A DNA stretch of 10,721 nucleotides from Saprospiraceae bacterium (GCA_947441325.1 CANETR010000024.1:1-10721), one strand, 5' to 3'; numbered from the stretch's first letter, positions 1-8,306 are shown. The notes: a model not told the origin generated them from the letters alone. Made by a program: numbers and translations.

Positions 1-3000
1 CCTTCACCCTCACACCCTCTGAATGGCTCGTAAATTCGGGTGCATACATGCACTGAATAGTAGTAACACCATTGCTAAAGTTTCCTTTGTGGTTGACACG
101 CAAGCCATACTCAAAAACATAAGATCCTTTGCTGAGGTAATCGAAAAAGAAATTGGTAGCAGCATCGCGGGTGCTTTCATAATAGCCCAGGCCACCCTGA
201 TATTTGTACTGACTGAGCACATTCACAGGCTCAAAACCTGAGGCGCGCATATCCTTCATGTGCACATACTCCATATCTCTGTCAACTTTGAGCTCGATGC
301 GGACTTTAACCAGATCGCCAGGCAGCAGTTTTGTCTGTTCGTCAATTGGCTGTAAAACTGGGCCACGGTCGCTGCGTACCTCTTTGAACAGTTTTTTGGT
401 GATTTTCAAAGGTGTATCTTTAAAATCTTTCACCTTGTCCAACTGCTCGAAATACTGCCAGTATATGGCTCCCCAGGCAACATTCTTATTGGGGTTTTCA
501 ACCTTTACAGTAGCCATTTCATTTTTAATCTGCGTGGAATCCCAGCTCGTTTTGAAATAGCCTGTGCCAGCTTCCTTGTTGATTTTTGATTGATCGAGCA
601 ACTGATTCCCAATACTAATTTTTACCTCCTGATCTTCCATCAGCCAATTGTCACCGGTACTCAAGAGCGCATAACAGGCTGATGCTGTTGCTTTGGTAGT
701 CTTCCAGTGCGTAGTTTGTTTGGCTTTGAGCAGGTAAGTTTTCAGATTATCAACTGCCTCCGCGTCATTTGCAACAACATCGAATACCTCTATGAGCAGC
801 GCGTGTGTCTCAATTGGCATTTCGTACCAAAAATAACCGCTTGGATATTTCCAGTACATGCCCATTTCTTCGCTCTTCAGCGCTCGCTCTTTGAGCGATT
901 TTACGATATTCTGAGGGGTTGTCTTATCAATTCCTTTTCGGTGAAGTGCCAAGGCGAGCATGCCTTGCATATAATCACTCTTCGAAAGCCAGTATTTTGC
1001 AGCTTGCGCCTCATAATAATTGATTGCTTTCAAAGTTTTTTCATTTCTTATAGGAATGTCTCGATAGAAACTTCTGGCATACAGATAGTGAATACTCATG
1101 TAATCCAGGTTATCCTTTTCCAGAAATGCTTTTTCTCCTTCCTTTAATTTTTTAGCTTCTTTTAACAATGTTTCATAATGCTCGGCCAGACGGTCATCTG
1201 TATAATTCACTGCTTTTATAACCATTTCGGCAACTTGATAATCTGACTTGATGGATTTTACGCCTAAAACATCTAAATGCCCAAATCCTTCTACAATATA
1301 TTGTGAAATGTACCAGGAGTCTGCTCCCCCGGGGAACCAGGCAAATCCGCCATCAGGTGACTGACGATCGGCTAATTTTTGAGTGGCAGCTTTCATTTCA
1401 TTGCTCATTCTGTTCAAATCGAACAAAATACCCAAATCTTTTTTCTGCTGTTCCTCATTTTGTGAGGCAAAAACCCAAGGCGTTTCTTCCAGTAAGGCGT
1501 ATTTGAGTTCCTGATTTTTAGTAAGGTTCGATTTCAAAGCCTCTGGTTGATAATTCTTCCAGCTATCAAAAATCTTTTTGATTTTCGGATGAGAATTAGC
1601 TACCGAACTTGCTATGCTGTTTGCATAAAATCTGGAAAAAATCTGCTCAGAGCATTCATACGGATACTCCATAATATATGGAAGCGACTGTACCGCATAC
1701 CAGGCCGGATTGGGTGTAAATTCCAATGTATATTTATGATGACGCAAAGTGCTTGATTTTGTCAACTCCGTCATTCTTTTAAACTCGAATGTTTTAGTCT
1801 GACCACCTCTGACGGGAAGTGGCATTGTTTCGGTCAAGAGCATTCTATTGCTCAAAACAGGCAGACTGCTCTCCTCCCCATCTGAGTAAGCTCCCGATTT
1901 TGCAATTACTTTATATGTGATTGGACTTGACCAATTGTCCGGAATTTTCAGTTTCCAAAACAGAGGAGCCGATTGACCGCCCAGGGCTTCAAAACTTTGA
2001 GTCGCTGAAACATTCGCAAACTCAGCATCAACAGCTTTCATACTCAAAGCATCGAAAAGTTGTAATACAGCCTCCCCTTTCATACTATCCTTGGTCATAT
2101 TATTAACTTTTGCTGTGAAATAAATTTCATCATTCTGCCTGAAGAATCTAGGTGCATTGGGCATCACCATGAGGTCCTTTTGTGTTACAACTTCTTTGAA
2201 GCCAGTTCCTACTTTTAGGTCTTTGCTATGTGCCAGCCAAAGGAATTTCCATTTAGTGAGGGCCTCATTCATCGTAAATTTTATAATAACATCGCCATTT
2301 TCATCCGTCATGAGTTTAGGAAAAAAGAAGACTGTTTCGTTTAGATTGCTTCTCACCTTTACATCGCCAAATGTTTGCGCTGTTTTTGTATCTTTTTCAG
2401 CCATTACGCTGTCTGTAACTACCTTGTCTTTATTTCTCCCATCTTTTTCATATTCTTCCTCAGTTTTTGGCATTGGTTCTTCTTGTGCATCTTCAGAAAG
2501 TTCTACCGAATTAGAATACACCACACCTTCTCTGTATGCCCTTAATGTTTTGAAACCCCAGTCATAAAAAGACATACCAAACCAATTCAAAGCTGCATAA
2601 CTATGGTTGTTTGAATTAACAATTTTATTCCATTCAGGGCTTTTGATTGAATAGCCTCCATAAGTAAACATAAAACAGTTATTAGACCATCCTAAACTTG
2701 GCCAATTGCTTCTGTAAAGATTGAGATTCCAGTTATTGACTGCAAAGGCATCCAAAGAAGCATCATACATAGCTGTTAATACCTCGGCAGCTACTTTTTC
2801 TTTTTTAGTACCACTTATTTTTATTTTCCACTCCTCCGCTTGACCCGGTAGCAGTTTATCTCTGAAGCTACTATACTCAATTGCCAACTCCTTATTTGTC
2901 CAAGGCACTTGTATTGTTCCAAGCTTCTTCTCATATCGGTTATGTAAAATTGAAGTGATATGGAAATATAAACCACCACGGTGCTTTTCCTCAATCAGGA

Positions 3001-6000
3001 ATTCAGTTTTGCTACGATTGCCTGTCTTGATCCATTCCGATTTTATGATTTGTCCCTCATGTTCAATCTCGAACAGCAGATTGGCATTCTTCTCAAAACT
3101 ACCAAAGTCAATGAGAATTTTTTCTCCGGGTTCCGCTTTAAAATCTTGATTTGCAACAAAAATTAAATCATTTATTGCTACCGTATTTTCCTTCTCGGAA
3201 TAGAGATTAAAGAATTTGACCAGCTCAACCTTTTCACCGTACTTATCTGTGCTATTGAGCGTTACTTTATATTTTCCCTGTTCCCAGTTCTCAATGCCAT
3301 TAAAGGTGATTTTATTATTGACCTTGGTGTCGAATTGGGTTTCTAAAACTGTTTTTAAAGATTTCCAATTGATGGGCTCATCCTCCTCTTTATAAACATC
3401 ATTTGGAAAATCCCGTCTAAAATCAGCTTCAGGAATTATTTGATAATCAACAAGATTCACTATCTTTTCTTTGAAAATAGTTTTAGGGACTTCCAGTCGC
3501 TCAATTTTGAGACTTCCTTTTGCCGCCTCAAATTCTCCATTTAGGTTTTGGGTTTTCAAAGAAAATTCTTTGTCCTTATCTCTGTTTACATTTTCGGCAA
3601 CTAAGAGGTCGGCATTCAATGCCAAATATCCTACATTTACTTTGGTTTCGGCAACTCTGGTTTCGCCAGTTATATCTGTTAGCGTTGCATTGATTGTGTA
3701 GGTAAACTGGGGTTTTTGAGAGGCAGGAACTGACTTATCAGGAATTGCTGTGAATTTTACACTAAATTCTCCTTTTTCGTTTGTAATAGTCTCGGCCGAA
3801 ACTATTTCCTGCGATTCTACTGTCCATGGGTCCCAACCCCAATATTTTTGCCAGTATGGGAAATTAACCGTACGCACAACAGAATACTGTACTTTTGCCC
3901 CATCAATACTGCTACCTGCATAGGCCGTTCCGATACCTTTTACGCTAACAGTATCTCCAATTTTGAATGATTCTTTAAGAGCTTCAAAACTAACTTCAAA
4001 TTTAGGTCTTTTGTACTCCTCAACGCTAAAATTATGGTAACTGTAGGAGTTAACTTCAGAAATTTGCATACGCCCCAACAAACCAGCCGAAGGCGCTGTA
4101 AAACTACCTTCTATGGAACCGAATTCATTACTTACAAAGGTTTTTCTGGCAATTTCCTGGTAATTTGCATCGTAAAAAACAACTTCTGCCTTGTAGCCAG
4201 GTTTAATCTGATGGTTTTTTTCATTGATAGAACTGATTACAATGCCTTTAAAATACACAATTTGGCCTGGTCTGTAAATAGCACGGTCTGTAAAAAAGTG
4301 AACCTTAGTTTTCTCTGTCTCTTGTTTATCATTTCTGTAAAGAAAATAGCTTGCATCCTTTTGAAATAACTCATCATCAGCCGTGCTGAATTTTACTTGG
4401 TAGGTATTGTAACCATCCTTATTTTCCTTTAAGCCATCCGATTTAACCTTGCCATTTTTATCTGAAAAAGCCTCAAATACTTTTCTATCTTCATATTGCC
4501 TGAGCAATGAGTTATACTTTTTTACAAGAAATTCAGCTTTTACATTTTCAAGCGGGGCTCCGCTGTTTCTATCGCAAACAATAAACTCTGGTTTATTATC
4601 GATATATCTTGAAAGATAAGATAGGTTTGAAACATGAAAAGTGCTATAAGACAAACCATTATTTTTGAAGTTAAAATCTTCTCTGTCAGAAACTATGAGC
4701 AGCCAATCCCCTTTTTTACAAGATTGTACAGCAATATTTGCACTATGTGATTGATAATCACCTTCATCCTTAAGTTCTACAGACCATTGTTTATAAACTA
4801 CCAGCTTATTGATAAAATCAACAATTTTTTCGTCCTCAACATTTAGATTATTTAGACTCTGAAGTTCTTTTTTGGTTAATTTAAGCAGTTTAAAATGGCC
4901 TTTTTTTACATTTTTGTAATTTATGTTAACCAATATAGGCTTATTCTCAGGATAGCAATGTTCTACTATTATATTTAAAGCATGCTCATTTAACCTATTT
5001 ATCAACCTTTCAGCATTTTCTGCTCCATGCGATTTTGGATATTTTTTAACGATATTATTGGCTTCTTCAATGGCTTTTTTGAATTCCCAACGATTTAAAT
5101 CATCGGATAAAGCCTTGTAGCTTTTACCCTTCGATTCATGCCATTCGGCAATAGCGTACAAGGCATCGGCGGCAGCACTATTTTTCTCAAATTTCTCTGC
5201 AATTCCTCTCAGGGATTTAAGGTATAAATCATCTTTTTCTGTTAAAATTGCTTGTTGATGTGCCCATCTCAAACGTCGAATATCAGCGTCGATAAAGGCT
5301 TCAGGTTCTTGATCATTGGCATGAAAAGCTATGAGCTCCTGGAACATCAATAAACATCGGAACTTTTCAGACAAACTATCTTTTGTTGTAAAACGATAGT
5401 TGACAAAAGTCTTTGCATCTCCCAGTGCCTCTGCCTGTTCAATATAAAAGCGGTAAGCAGGTTTTGTCAAATAACTGTTTTCTGTAGCATAAAATTGTAT
5501 GGCTCTGTTTACCAAAAAATCGAATAAGGTCGGTTCTAGTTTTTCATCATAAAACCCCGATAAAATATCTTTGTAATCGGATAGTTTAACTGTTTTCGAA
5601 TTTTTATTTTTTATCGATTTAGAATAGAGGTCAAAAATCTTTTCTGTAATCGTATTGATATCCCAGCTGCTTATATCGTCAGATTTGTTTTCGGAAAGTT
5701 CCGTTCTGTCAATCAATTCATACATGTTGTTTTGCAAATACTTGCTGTAGAGCTCTGCCAGCATAGATTGCATGATAGATTTTGCATTTCCCTCAGGCAT
5801 TTTTTCCGTTTCGAGCTGAAATCTATTGATGGACTTTTCAAATCCATCTTCCTCAAGTGACATTTGAAATTTATTGTAATAGACATGTACTTTTATTAAA
5901 AGTGCTGTTTGATTTTTATTTCCAATATCATTTCTAATCTTTGAAAGCAATACCTCAGTTTCTTTGAGTGCCGATTCGGGCAATCCTTGACTATCCAAGG

Positions 6001-6097
6001 AGTCTATTTTTTTCCAGTCTTTTTCATAGTTCTGTGCCATAAGTTGGGGATAATTGCAGCAAAGTGCCAAGACGAACAATAGTTTGAGCAGGTTCAT
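1..6097 (-). CDS. Alpha-2-macroglobulin family protein with intact thioester, exported; C-terminal end off the window
   Basis: Large envelope protein of the bacterial alpha-2-macroglobulin family, which traps proteases by cleavage of a bait region followed by covalent capture through a Cys-Gln thioester. The frame is in register at every point checked (start, MG2 region, macroglobulin core, thioester, left edge), giving 2032 codons. The ATG at 6097 is the only usable one, since an in-frame TAG lies at 6148-6146. Residues 1-21 form a signal peptide ending LMA before QNY. Next come a helical, TPR-like region (about 25-365), beta-rich domains, an MG2-type domain starting near 600 (YRPG at 608-611), a probable bait-region domain (about 975-1190), an acidic linker (about 1195-1245), the macroglobulin core (about 1255-1360), and a thioester domain with CSEQ at 1482-1485 and DGGFAWFPGG at 1582-1591. 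The last visible residues (APEFTSHSEGVRVK) look like the usual C-terminus, so probably few residues are missing. Family assignment is firm; the target proteases are unknown. Confidence 0.95.
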   Translation of the reverse strand, partial: MNLLKLLFVLALCCNYPQLMAQNYEKDWKKIDSLDSQGLPESALKETEVLLSKIRNDIGNKNQTALLIKVHVYYNKFQMSLEEDGFEKSINRFQLETEKMPEGNAKSIMQSMLAELYSKYLQNNMYELIDRTELSENKSDDISSWDINTITEKIFDLYSKSIKNKNSKTVKLSDYKDILSGFYDEKLEPTLFDFLVNRAIQFYATENSYLTKPAYRFYIEQAEALGDAKTFVNYRFTTKDSLSEKFRCLLMFQELIAFHANDQEPEAFIDADIRRLRWAHQQAILTEKDDLYLKSLRGIAEKFEKNSAAADALYAIAEWHESKGKSYKALSDDLNRWEFKKAIEEANNIVKKYPKSHGAENAERLINRLNEHALNIIVEHCYPENKPILVNINYKNVKKGHFKLLKLTKKELQSLNNLNVEDEKIVDFINKLVVYKQWSVELKDEGDYQSHSANIAVQSCKKGDWLLIVSDREDFNFKNNGLSYSTFHVSNLSYLSRYIDNKPEFIVCDRNSGAPLENVKAEFLVKKYNSLLRQYEDRKVFEAFSDKNGKVKSDGLKENKDGYNTYQVKFSTADDELFQKDASYFLYRNDKQETEKTKVHFFTDRAIYRPGQIVYFKGIVISSINEKNHQIKPGYKAEVVFYDANYQEIARKTFVSNEFGSIEGSFTAPSAGLLGRMQISEVNSYSYHNFSVEEYKRPKFEVSFEALKESFKIGDTVSVKGIGTAYAGSSIDGAKVQYSVVRTVNFPYWQKYWGWDPWTVESQEIVSAETITNEKGEFSVKFTAIPDKSVPASQKPQFTYTINATLTDITGETRVAETKVNVGYLALNADLLVAENVNRDKDKEFSLKTQNLNGEFEAAKGSLKIERLEVPKTIFKEKIVNLVDYQIIPEADFRRDFPNDVYKEEDEPINWKSLKTVLETQFDTKVNNKITFNGIENWEQGKYKVTLNSTDKYGEKVELVKFFNLYSEKENTVAINDLIFVANQDFKAEPGEKILIDFGSFEKNANLLFEIEHEGQIIKSEWIKTGNRSKTEFLIEEKHRGGLYFHITSILHNRYEKKLGTIQVPWTNKELAIEYSSFRDKLLPGQAEEWKIKISGTKKEKVAAEVLTAMYDASLDAFAVNNWNLNLYRSNWPSLGWSNNCFMFTYGGYSIKSPEWNKIVNSNNHSYAALNWFGMSFYDWGFKTLRAYREGVVYSNSVELSEDAQEEPMPKTEEEYEKDGRNKDKVVTDSVMAEKDTKTAQTFGDVKVRSNLNETVFFFPKLMTDENGDVIIKFTMNEALTKWKFLWLAHSKDLKVGTGFKEVVTQKDLMVMPNAPRFFRQNDEIYFTAKVNNMTKDSMKGEAVLQLFDALSMKAVDAEFANVSATQSFEALGGQSAPLFWKLKIPDNWSSPITYKVIAKSGAYSDGEESSLPVLSNRMLLTETMPLPVRGGQTKTFEFKRMTELTKSSTLRHHKYTLEFTPNPAWYAVQSLPYIMEYPYECSEQIFSRFYANSIASSVANSHPKIKKIFDSWKNYQPEALKSNLTKNQELKYALLEETPWVFASQNEEQQKKDLGILFDLNRMSNEMKAATQKLADRQSPDGGFAWFPGGADSWYISQYIVEGFGHLDVLGVKSIKSDYQVAEMVIKAVNYTDDRLAEHYETLLKEAKKLKEGEKAFLEKDNLDYMSIHYLYARSFYRDIPIRNEKTLKAINYYEAQAAKYWLSKSDYMQGMLALALHRKGIDKTTPQNIVKSLKERALKSEEMGMYWKYPSGYFWYEMPIETHALLIEVFDVVANDAEAVDNLKTYLLKAKQTTHWKTTKATASACYALLSTGDNWLMEDQEVKISIGNQLLDQSKINKEAGTGYFKTSWDSTQIKNEMATVKVENPNKNVAWGAIYWQYFEQLDKVKDFKDTPLKITKKLFKEVRSDRGPVLQPIDEQTKLLPGDLVKVRIELKVDRDMEYVHMKDMRASGFEPVNVLSQYKYQGGLGYYESTRDAATNFFFDYLSKGSYVFEYGLRVNHKGNFSNGVTTIQCMYAPEFTSHSEGVRVK

Positions 6098-6207
6098 GGG
6101 TTCAAATATTTTAATGTTGATTGCAATTAGAGATGAAGAATTCGCCTAAAAGGATGTATTGTACAAAGTTAAGACTTTCTAAATTCCAAATATCTTTTTA
6201 TTTCTAA
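6098..6207. other. Intergenic gap between helicase and alpha-2-macroglobulin genes
   Basis: AT-rich spacer of 110 bases between two minus-strand genes. Apart from the candidate -7 element and the palindrome overlapping the helicase stop codon, I see no small gene, no RNA gene and no GC-rich hairpin followed by a T-run that would be a clear terminator. Confidence 0.6.
6164..6171 (-). promoter_or_regulatory. Candidate promoter -7 element for the alpha-2-macroglobulin gene
   Basis: Read on the minus strand this is TAACTTTG, a perfect match to the Bacteroidota -7 consensus TAnnTTTG. It would give a leader of roughly 60 bases before the ATG at 6097. The only nearby TTTG that could act as a -33 box (6190-6187) is 15 bp away, shorter than the usual 19-21, so the upstream half is weak. 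Read-through from the helicase gene is an alternative source of transcript. Confidence 0.5.
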
Positions 6208-6214
6208 TTAGAAA
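6201..6214. repeat. 14-bp perfect palindrome over the helicase stop codon
   Basis: TTTCTAATTAGAAA is its own reverse complement and covers the helicase TAA stop (6208-6210). It has no loop, only two G:C pairs, and no T-run after it on the minus strand. It is therefore unlikely to be an efficient intrinsic terminator and could be a chance AT-rich palindrome. Confidence 0.35.
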
Positions 6215-7920
6215 AATATAGTGCACAGTTTGATTTCATTGTAATCAACAGTTCCTTTCAGCTGATCAAAAACTGCTTTTATGTGTGGTTTCCCTTGCGA
6301 GTTTAAAGTTCCTTCAAGATTAGTTGATTCTACTTCAAGCCAGGCTTTTTCAACCTTTTTTATCAGACTTCCTTTTGGTCTGAAACGATGAATATCAGTG
6401 TTTGGGTAAAGTTCTTTAATTTTTTCTAAATGCTGAATGATGGTGCTCATTGCAAGGCCTCGCTCTACAACTAACTCTTCTAAATCAAGGCCCTGATCCA
6501 GCAGTTCTTTACTAACTAGATAAGTCGATTTTTTTGGTTCTTTTTTAAGCGTTTCCACCTTGAGACCCCTGTCCAGTTTGTCAAGATTTGATAAAAACTC
6601 ATTTTCATCTTCAACACCTGCACATGATTGAATAAAAACAAGGCTTTCTGCAAATAAGACTTCATCATTGAATCCACTTTCGGCTTCATTCGAAAGTTCT
6701 TTAAATCTTTTATCGGCTTTCATGGCCAGAGCATCCAGTTCAAATGCCATTTGATTGAAACCCTTAAGATATAGTCCTTCCAGGCTTTTTACTCTCGAAA
6801 GTGCTACATAGCCCTGTCCCTTTTCGAATGTACTGCTTAAATCAATTTCTGCAGCATCAAGGGTCATGCCCTGACTTTTATGAATGGTAATAGCCCAGGC
6901 TGCTCTCAGTGGGTATTGTTCAAAAGAGGCTAGTGCAGTGCCTTTTTCATCCTCAATTGCCCATTTTTCTTTTTCGCAAATAATGCGTTTGCCCTCTTTC
7001 AATTCAACAACCGGATGGGCTTCTCCTGTAAAATCAACTACAGTGCCCAAACTGCCATTGATATAGCCTCTTTCGAAATTATTTTTAATAAACATCACTT
7101 TTGCGCCCAATTTAAGCTCCAGCATTTCATCTGTTCGTACATTATTCATGAGCATTTCCAAAAGTTTTGGATTTCCCTTTTTCTCTGCCATGAAAAATTT
7201 TGAACCCGAACTCAACTTAGCCATCTCAGCAGCATTAATTGATTCAACATCAGTATTATGAGTATAAAGTTTAGGCACTCCCTCCAATTGATTTAAGACT
7301 GATTTTCTCAAGAATTCAAGCGATTTTTCATCCATTTTGCCAACTCTAATATCATTTAAAATCTTATCGAGGCTATTGCCTTTTTGCCTGTGTTGTTCGC
7401 TCAGATAACAGATGACAGGTGCTGCCTTTACCCAGGCATCGCTCATAAAAGCAAATTTATCCCGATTTGTTTCTTCCGATTCTCCAATTGGTGGTAACTG
7501 AAAAAAATCTCCGCAGAAAATCATCTGTAATCCGCCAAAAGGCGCTGGATTCTGTCTTACAAATTTCAAAATATCATTCAGCGCATCCAGCTGATTTCGA
7601 TGTAACATGGAGATTTCATCTATGATAAGTACCTTGGTATTGAGCAAATGATCTTTCAAATGTTTTTTATCCCGAATCGCCTCCAAATCGTTTTTGTTTA
7701 CCGCTTTTTTCAACCCAAGCCCCGACCATGCATGAATTGTCATACCATTTATATGTGTCGAAGCAATACCGGTAGAAGCGGTTACGGCTACTGGAATTTT
7801 TCTTGCCTTGAGATAACGGATGTACTGATTTAATGTATAGGTCTTACCTGCTCCTGCCGAACCTGTGAGGAAAATATTTTTTCCGGCTTTCATGATGGAA
7901 AGAGCCTTTGATTGCTTCAT
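6208..7920 (-). CDS. Pif1-like superfamily 1 DNA helicase with C-terminal helix-turn-helix
   Basis: Complete 570-residue ATP-dependent DNA helicase of the Pif1/RecD2 group (5'-to-3' superfamily 1B), cytoplasmic, with expected roles in replication, recombination or unwinding structured DNA. Visible motifs in order: Walker A GSAGAGKT (20-27), Walker B LIIDE (98-102), motif III GDFFQLPP (137-144), LSEQHRQ (173-179), motif V ITIHKSQGMTLD (344-355) and motif VI YVALSRV (371-377). After a charged linker, residues about 465-515 resemble the helix-turn-helix domain found at the C-terminus of RecQ helicases (HTH_40 type), and the end (YNEIKLCTIFF) looks like a natural terminus. The core is compact, with no obvious nuclease domain. 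The start at 7920 places Walker A about 20 residues in, as usual for this family. It is transcribed divergently from the small Cys-rich gene. Family assignment is firm; the specific cellular role is inferred. Confidence 0.94.
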   Translation of the reverse strand: MKQSKALSIMKAGKNIFLTGSAGAGKTYTLNQYIRYLKARKIPVAVTASTGIASTHINGMTIHAWSGLGLKKAVNKNDLEAIRDKKHLKDHLLNTKVLIIDEISMLHRNQLDALNDILKFVRQNPAPFGGLQMIFCGDFFQLPPIGESEETNRDKFAFMSDAWVKAAPVICYLSEQHRQKGNSLDKILNDIRVGKMDEKSLEFLRKSVLNQLEGVPKLYTHNTDVESINAAEMAKLSSGSKFFMAEKKGNPKLLEMLMNNVRTDEMLELKLGAKVMFIKNNFERGYINGSLGTVVDFTGEAHPVVELKEGKRIICEKEKWAIEDEKGTALASFEQYPLRAAWAITIHKSQGMTLDAAEIDLSSTFEKGQGYVALSRVKSLEGLYLKGFNQMAFELDALAMKADKRFKELSNEAESGFNDEVLFAESLVFIQSCAGVEDENEFLSNLDKLDRGLKVETLKKEPKKSTYLVSKELLDQGLDLEELVVERGLAMSTIIQHLEKIKELYPNTDIHRFRPKGSLIKKVEKAWLEVESTNLEGTLNSQGKPHIKAVFDQLKGTVDYNEIKLCTIFF

Positions 7921-7967
7921 AATTACTGATTTTAGGGGATAATTTGCTAAAGATTTTTGTCAGTTTG

Positions 7968-7975
7968 CAAATATA
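7968..7975 (-). promoter_or_regulatory. Candidate promoter -7 element for the helicase gene
   Basis: On the minus strand this reads TATATTTG, matching TAnnTTTG. A near-match to the -33 box (TTGA, 7998-7995) lies 19 bp upstream. The implied start of transcription is near 7961, leaving a leader of about 40 bases before the ATG at 7920. The position fits well, but the -33 element is imperfect. Confidence 0.5.
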
Positions 7976-8032
7976 CCGACGCCAAACAGCAAAATCAAGA
8001 GAAAAAATTAAAAATAGCCTCACCAAAAATAA

Positions 8033-8048
8033 ATAGTCTAAAGACTAT
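8033..8048. repeat. Inverted repeat between divergent promoters, possible operator
   Basis: ATAGTCT-AA-AGACTAT is a perfect 7-bp inverted repeat with a 2-bp centre. It lies midway between the candidate helicase promoter (around 7968-7998, leftward) and the small-protein promoter (8070-8100, rightward). The short centre and the lack of a following T-run on the plus strand argue against a terminator for the small genes. A dimeric regulator site is possible. No regulator is encoded in the window, and chance occurrence in AT-rich DNA cannot be excluded. Confidence 0.35.
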
Positions 8049-8069
8049 AAAAAAATGTAGGCGATATTA

Positions 8070-8100
8070 TTTGTAATAAATCTAAATAAATATAAATTTG
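8070..8100 (+). promoter_or_regulatory. Bacteroidota-type promoter for the small Cys-rich gene
   Basis: TTTG at 8070-8073 and TAAATTTG at 8093-8100 are separated by 19 bp. This is the phylum's consensus arrangement (TTTG, 19-21 bp, TAnnTTTG) and the best promoter in the window. Transcription would start near 8107, giving a very short leader before the ATG at 8123. Its quality supports the downstream small frame being a real gene. Confidence 0.7.
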
Positions 8101-8122
8101 CAGTACTAAAAACGATAAGTCC

Positions 8123-8263
8123 ATGTCAAATGCTGCGAAGCCTGATAACCGAGAAAAAGCTATGATATTGCCCTTAAAGGTCATACAAATTTCGTGCAAA
8201 AAGAAATGCTGCAAAAAGTACAAGAAGGGAAAGCGTTGTAAAAGCTGTCCCAAAAAAGATTAA
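8123..8263 (+). CDS. 46-residue Lys/Cys-rich small protein of unknown function
   Basis: Short gene from ATG 8123 to TAA 8261-8263, encoding 46 residues. The N-terminal half is ordinary (MSNAAKPDNREKAMILPLKV). The C-terminal half is strongly basic with five cysteines: C25, C29, C30, C39 and C42, in the pattern C-x3-CC-x8-C-x2-C, ending CKSCPKKD. About a third of the residues are lysine or arginine. There is no signal peptide or membrane segment, so it is probably cytoplasmic. The cysteine spacing would suit a small metal- or nucleic-acid-binding fold, but that is inference. Support for a real gene comes from the consensus promoter just upstream, the non-random Cys/Lys composition, and the snug fit between that promoter and the TerC-family gene 43 bp downstream. 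I do not recognise a named family with certainty. Confidence 0.68.
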   Translation: MSNAAKPDNREKAMILPLKVIQISCKKKCCKKYKKGKRCKSCPKKD

Positions 8264-8278
8264 TTGGAATTTTTGAAT

Positions 8279-8286
8279 TAACTTTG
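8279..8286 (+). promoter_or_regulatory. Candidate promoter -7 element for the TerC-family gene
   Basis: TAACTTTG matches the TAnnTTTG consensus and lies 20 bp before the ATG at 8307. No TTTG sits at the expected -33 distance. It is either a weak second promoter inside the operon or the main promoter of this gene. The leader after it (CAAACAAACAAAA region) is A-rich, as usual for translation initiation in this phylum. Confidence 0.45.
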
Positions 8287-8306
8287 CAAACAAACAAAAT
8301 TCGAAG

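Noticed and set aside
10..4369. Numerous 60-146 codon open frames on the plus strand, and one on the minus strand, across the left half
   Set aside because: All lie inside the continuous minus-strand alpha-2-macroglobulin frame, show no domain features, and have compositions expected of antisense or off-frame readings.
6035..6097. Possible lipoprotein signal in the macroglobulin N-terminus (LALCC)
   Set aside because: The residue before the first Cys is Leu rather than Gly/Ala/Ser, and before the second it is Cys. LMA followed by QNY is a better signal peptidase I site. Many bacterial homologues are lipoproteins, so this was worth checking.
7844..8026. 60-codon minus-strand frame overlapping the helicase start
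   Set aside because: It overlaps the helicase N-terminus including Walker A in another frame and crosses the candidate helicase promoter. It has no recognisable features.
8038..8253. 71-codon minus-strand frame (Phe/Leu-rich) in the divergent region
   Set aside because: It is antisense to the Lys/Cys-rich small gene, so its Phe/Leu richness is what AAA/AAG codons give on the reverse strand. It has no promoter, and the plus-strand frame has a consensus one.
8261..8280. TAATT...AATTA inverted repeat after the small gene as a terminator
   Set aside because: The stem is 5 bp of A:T pairs only, too weak for an intrinsic terminator.
8264..8306. Manganese (yybP-ykoY) riboswitch upstream of the TerC-family gene
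   Set aside because: The gap to the preceding stop codon is only 43 bp, too short for that aptamer, and no GC-rich paired elements are visible.
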